A DNA stretch of 11,086 nt from Chthoniobacter flavus (GTDB lineage Bacteria; Verrucomicrobiota; Verrucomicrobiia; Chthoniobacterales; DYNR01). This document shows positions 9,087-11,086 of this stretch, in pieces; the first letter of the stretch is position 1; each line of letters starts with the position of its first letter. A model generated the notes under the pieces. That model ran no database searches. It was not told the DNA's origin and saw nothing but the letters and a program-made list of their open reading frames with translations. The stretch lies in the NCBI GenBank assembly GCA_020720945.1, contig DYNR01000058.1, positions 1-11,086 on the forward strand, written 5' to 3'. The position numbers and the translations under genes were made by a program.

Positions 9087-9856
9087 AAATTTTCTAGCAG
9101 GATGGATTCCCATTTTTTTTCCAGAAGAGCCTGGCGTGCGGCGCCGATTTCCGCTTCTTTTTTGCTTTGTCCGGTGCCGCGGGCTAATTCCCTGCCGAGC
9201 CAAAGGACGCAACAAACAAATTCGCGCGAGTGCTCCGGCCCTCGTTCTTCCAGCAGCGCGTAAGAAGGGGCGATCGGGTGAATCGCTTGCAGGCATTCTT
9301 GCAACTGCCCCTTGGGGTTGTTCGTGGCAGGTGCTTGCTGGATGGTTTCAAAAACGGTTTCTGCTTCCGTTAAAACGAACCGCCTTGCCACTTCAAAGCC
9401 GCCGTCCAGGTAGATGGCGCCGACAAGCGACTCGAAGGCGTTTGCCAGATTGGAGTCCCGCTTGCGTCCCCCGTTCGCTTCTTCGCCTTTTCCCATCATC
9501 AAAAATCGCCCCAATTCCAATGCGATTGCATGTTTTTTCAAAGCGGAACGAGAGACCAAGCAAGTCCTCATTTTTGTCATTTGCCCCTCGTTGCATTCGG
9601 GGAAAAGACGGTAGAGGTGTTCCGTGATGACAAGCTGGATGACCGAGTCTCCCAAAAATTCCAAACGCTGGTTGTCGAACGGATATTTGCAACGCTCCAG
9701 AGAAAGGCTGGGGTGCGTCATGGCCTCTGCCAAGAGGAGAGAGTTCCGGAATTTGTAGCCGATCCGGGCCTCCAGCGGGTTCATCAAATTCCGGGGCAAC
9801 TCGTATGCAGCCGCGGCTTTGCCTTTGGTGGTCGAAGGAGAAAATCCGGCGGGCAT
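9083..9856 (-). CDS. rnc: Ribonuclease III
   Basis: RNase III cuts double-stranded RNA in rRNA processing and mRNA turnover. From ATG at 9856 the product is 257 residues. The catalytic domain holds the signature NQRLEFLGDSVIQ (62-74) with E66 and D70, the NEGQMTKMR helix with E90, and LANAFESLVGAIYLD (137-151) with E142. A double-stranded RNA-binding domain follows (PKGQLQECLQ to about 247, ending GTGQSKKEAEIGAARQALL). The residue matching E. coli D114 is N139, an acidic-to-amide change; the essential-equivalent D70 and E142 are kept. Start choices are GTG 9859 or ATG 9856, both overlapping the upstream stop. ATG 9784 would give a 233-residue protein closer to the usual N-terminus, with a GGAA site 6 nt ahead. 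It is coupled to both neighbours. Confidence 0.95.
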   Translation of the reverse strand: MPAGFSPSTTKGKAAAAYELPRNLMNPLEARIGYKFRNSLLLAEAMTHPSLSLERCKYPFDNQRLEFLGDSVIQLVITEHLYRLFPECNEGQMTKMRTCLVSRSALKKHAIALELGRFLMMGKGEEANGGRKRDSNLANAFESLVGAIYLDGGFEVARRFVLTEAETVFETIQQAPATNNPKGQLQECLQAIHPIAPSYALLEERGPEHSREFVCCVLWLGRELARGTGQSKKEAEIGAARQALLEKKWESILLENL

Positions 9857-10536
9857 CACAAAGCGAAGCTCTTTCCGATTTCTGGCAGAACGAGCTCTAC
9901 GCCCCCATCCGCAAAATGTTTCACCGCCGCGCTCCGGTCGATTTTTATGTAGGGGAATGTGTCGAAATGAACCCCGATTACCTTGTTGACCCGCAACATC
10001 TTAGCGGCGCGCAAGGCGTCCTGCGGCCCCATTGTAAAATTGTCGCCGACGGGTAAAACAGCGAAGCGCAAACTGTATTCTTCGCCCAAAAGTTCCATGT
10101 CTTTTGTCAGCGCAGTGTCGCCGGAATAATAGAAGGCCGCCGTTGCAGTTTGCACGGCAAAGCCGCCCGGATTGCCGCCGTAGCTCCCGTCTGGCAATCC
10201 GCTCGAGTGGATGGCGGTCGTGTATTTGACCCTGCCAAAGGGGAAATTCCACGCCCCTCCGTGGTTCATCGGATGACCGTTTTGGAAGCCATGTTTTCCG
10301 AACCAGCTTACGATTTCCCAGTTGGAAATAATCGGCGCGCCAGTTCTCGAAGCGATGGTTGCGGTGTCGGCGAGGTGGTCTTCGTGCCCGTGGCTGATAA
10401 AAATCGCATCGGCCTCGACCGTCTGGATATCGATGTGAGATGCCAGAGGATTCGGTGTGATGAAGGGGTCGAAGAGAAGTTTGGCTTCACCGGTATTCAC
10501 CGAAAAACAAGCGTGTCCGTAGTAAGTAAAAGTCAT
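9856..10536 (-). CDS. UPF0173-type metal-dependent hydrolase (beta-lactamase fold)
   Basis: The 226-residue product is a cytoplasmic metallo-beta-lactamase-fold hydrolase of the UPF0173 / YtkL-like group, whose physiological substrate is not established. It begins MTFTYYGHACFSV, a hallmark of the group. Metal ligands are H49-G-H51-E-D53-H54 (SHGHEDH), H110 (TTAIHSSG), D140 (YYSGDTAL) and H190 (GVHFDTFP). LPVGDNFTMGPQDA (161-174) is also characteristic. ATG at 10536 is preferred to an in-frame start 15 codons earlier because the family begins at this strand. No clear Shine-Dalgarno precedes it. It is the first gene of a three-gene minus-strand operon, and its TGA shares a base with the rnc ATG. 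I could not identify a convincing promoter in the 190 nt upstream. Confidence 0.9.
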   Translation of the reverse strand: MTFTYYGHACFSVNTGEAKLLFDPFITPNPLASHIDIQTVEADAIFISHGHEDHLADTATIASRTGAPIISNWEIVSWFGKHGFQNGHPMNHGGAWNFPFGRVKYTTAIHSSGLPDGSYGGNPGGFAVQTATAAFYYSGDTALTKDMELLGEEYSLRFAVLPVGDNFTMGPQDALRAAKMLRVNKVIGVHFDTFPYIKIDRSAAVKHFADGGVELVLPEIGKSFAL

Positions 10537-10726
10537 AGTTTTTATGGCCGTTTCAAGTCGATTCTTCCGCATCCCGCCCATTTTGGGAAAAGGGCGGGGA
10601 AGATCACCCTTACTACTTGCGAAATTTCTTTCCTCGCTGACAAGGAAATTTTTTCACGACCATCCAATCGAGGGCAAAAAAACGCACACGAACCACGCCT
10701 CCAAATTCAAGAAGAAGGGAATTGAA
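10537..10726. other. 190-bp upstream region of the minus-strand operon
   Basis: No gene is supported here. Besides the stem-loop at 10573-10598, there is a second AT-rich dyad: TTTCCT (10629-10634) and AGGAAA (10643-10648), followed by six T on the + strand. No known + strand transcript needs a terminator at this point. On the minus strand TTGTCA near 10645 resembles a -35 box, but no -10 sits at acceptable spacing. The operon's promoter is therefore unassigned. Confidence 0.4.
10573..10598. other. GC-rich stem-loop upstream of the hydrolase gene
   Basis: CCCGCCC at 10573-10579 pairs perfectly with GGGCGGG at 10592-10598 around a 12-nt loop. Outer bases (TCTTCC and GGAAGA, with a bulge) may extend the stem. 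It lies 37 bp before the ATG at 10536, in what would be the 5' leader of the minus-strand operon. There is no U-tract on either side, so it is not a typical intrinsic terminator. A leader or operator role is inference. Confidence 0.35.
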
Positions 10727-10887
10727 CCTGAATCTGTGAGATAACTGCTGTGAATCTCTGCAATCAATTGGGCTGCAAAGACTTGGAAAAAACACGCAAA
10801 AGACCTAGGGGTATTCCTTGGTTTTTTCCAAGCCCTTTCGCTCCAATGCCTTACAGAGCTTCTTTGCATTTATCTCACGGATTCAGG
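10727..10887. mobile_element. MITE-like palindromic element, copy 2 (complete)
   Basis: This is a 161-bp full copy of the repeat at 5968, in the same orientation, with about ten differences including one single-base deletion near the centre. Its terminal repeats are better matched than in copy 1: CCTGAATCTGTGAGATAA against the complement of CCTGAATCCGTGAGATAA (17 of 18). The left flank is TTGAA and the right flank GTTTC, so there is no direct duplication around this single copy. Any duplication may lie outside the whole array, beyond the window. Confidence 0.8.
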
Positions 10888-10910
10888 GTTTCCCTGAATC
10901 AGTGAGATAA
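10870..10910. repeat. Junction palindrome between copies 2 and 3
   Basis: The right inverted repeat of copy 2 and the left inverted repeat of copy 3 face each other across TTT (10889-10891). Positions 10870-10888 can pair with 10892-10910 with a single mismatch, and the innermost nine pairs (GATTCAGGG/CCCTGAATC) are perfect. Confidence 0.8.
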
Positions 10911-11022
10911 CTGCTGTGAATCTCTGCAATCAATTGGGCTGCAAAGGCTTGGAAAAAACACGCAAAAGACCCAGAGGGTATTCCTTGGTTTTTTCCAACC
11001 CTTTTCGCTCCAATGCCTTATA
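10893..11022. mobile_element. MITE-like palindromic element, copy 3 (right end missing or interrupted)
   Basis: It matches copy 1 with about four differences through CCAATGCCTTA at 11020, then stops matching just where copy 4 begins. The last ~33-35 bp, including the right inverted repeat, are absent at this point. The two bases TA (11021-11022) may still belong to this copy, since copy 1 reads CA there. It starts 5 bp after the end of copy 2. Confidence 0.75.
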
Positions 11023-11086
11023 CCTGAATCAGTGAGATAACTGCTGTGAATCTCTGTAATCAATTGGGCTGCAAAGGCTTGGAAAA
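11023..11086. mobile_element. MITE-like palindromic element, copy 4 (cut by window edge)
   Basis: The first 64 bp of another copy, from CCTGAATCAGTGAGATAA to CTTGGAAAA, in the same orientation as the others. It differs from copy 3 at one position over this stretch. The rest lies beyond the window. Confidence 0.75.

Noticed and set aside
8980..9627. Plus-strand open frame of 215 codons over rfaE2 and rnc
   Set aside because: It lies opposite two well-supported genes, is Arg/Ser/Pro-rich and has no domain.
10629..10654. Rho-independent terminator on the + strand (TTTCCT stem, then six T)
   Set aside because: The stem has six pairs with few G/C and no + strand gene upstream would use it; the flanking operon runs the other way.
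10727..11086. CRISPR array
   Set aside because: The repeat units are about 160 bp, palindromic and adjacent with 0-5 bp between them. There are no short repeats with unique spacers of even length and no cas genes.

Overview
The window is a compact, moderately GC-rich bacterial chromosome segment of housekeeping genes. It also carries four copies of one ~162-bp palindromic, non-coding repeat that looks like a small non-autonomous mobile element (MITE-like). The stand-alone heptose-phosphate adenylyltransferase points to a Gram-negative cell that makes lipopolysaccharide. The combination of an AcnA-type aconitase, a pyrR-pyrB-pyrC cluster, a queuine tRNA-ribosyltransferase and a very small conserved-looking protein would fit the Planctomycetota/Verrucomicrobiota group. 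That placement is inference from gene content and was not tested.

Layout, left to right. 7-2736 (+): aconitate hydratase. 2737-2858: a G-rich tail, a small dyad and a weak candidate promoter. 2859-3089 (+): a 76-residue charged protein of unknown function. 3174-5967 (+): a translationally coupled pyrimidine operon, pyrR, pyrB and pyrC, with 4-nt ATGA and GTGA overlaps. 5968-6129: repeat copy 1, abutting the pyrC stop codon and flanked by a TTTGA direct repeat. 6161-7309 (+): tgt, followed after 18 nt by a B12-binding radical SAM enzyme (7328-8599). This converges with only 4 nt to spare on a minus-strand operon, read from right to left: a UPF0173-type metallo-hydrolase (10536-9856), RNase III (9856-9083) and a RfaE2/HldE-C nucleotidyltransferase (9086-8604), with 1- to 4-nt overlaps. 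10537-10726: the upstream region of that operon, with one GC-rich stem-loop. 10727-11086: repeat copies 2, 3 and 4 in head-to-tail array, copy 4 running off the window.

How the genes relate. pyrR-pyrB-pyrC supplies regulation plus the second and third steps of de novo UMP synthesis. tgt performs the base exchange of the queuosine tRNA pathway. rnc handles double-stranded RNA, and rfaE2 makes ADP-heptose for the LPS core. No transposase, tRNA, rRNA or CRISPR array was seen. The most unusual content is the repeat family. Its copies have 18-bp terminal inverted repeats, nearly full-length internal dyad symmetry, one likely 5-bp target duplication, a tandem array, and one copy that appears to be interrupted by the next.
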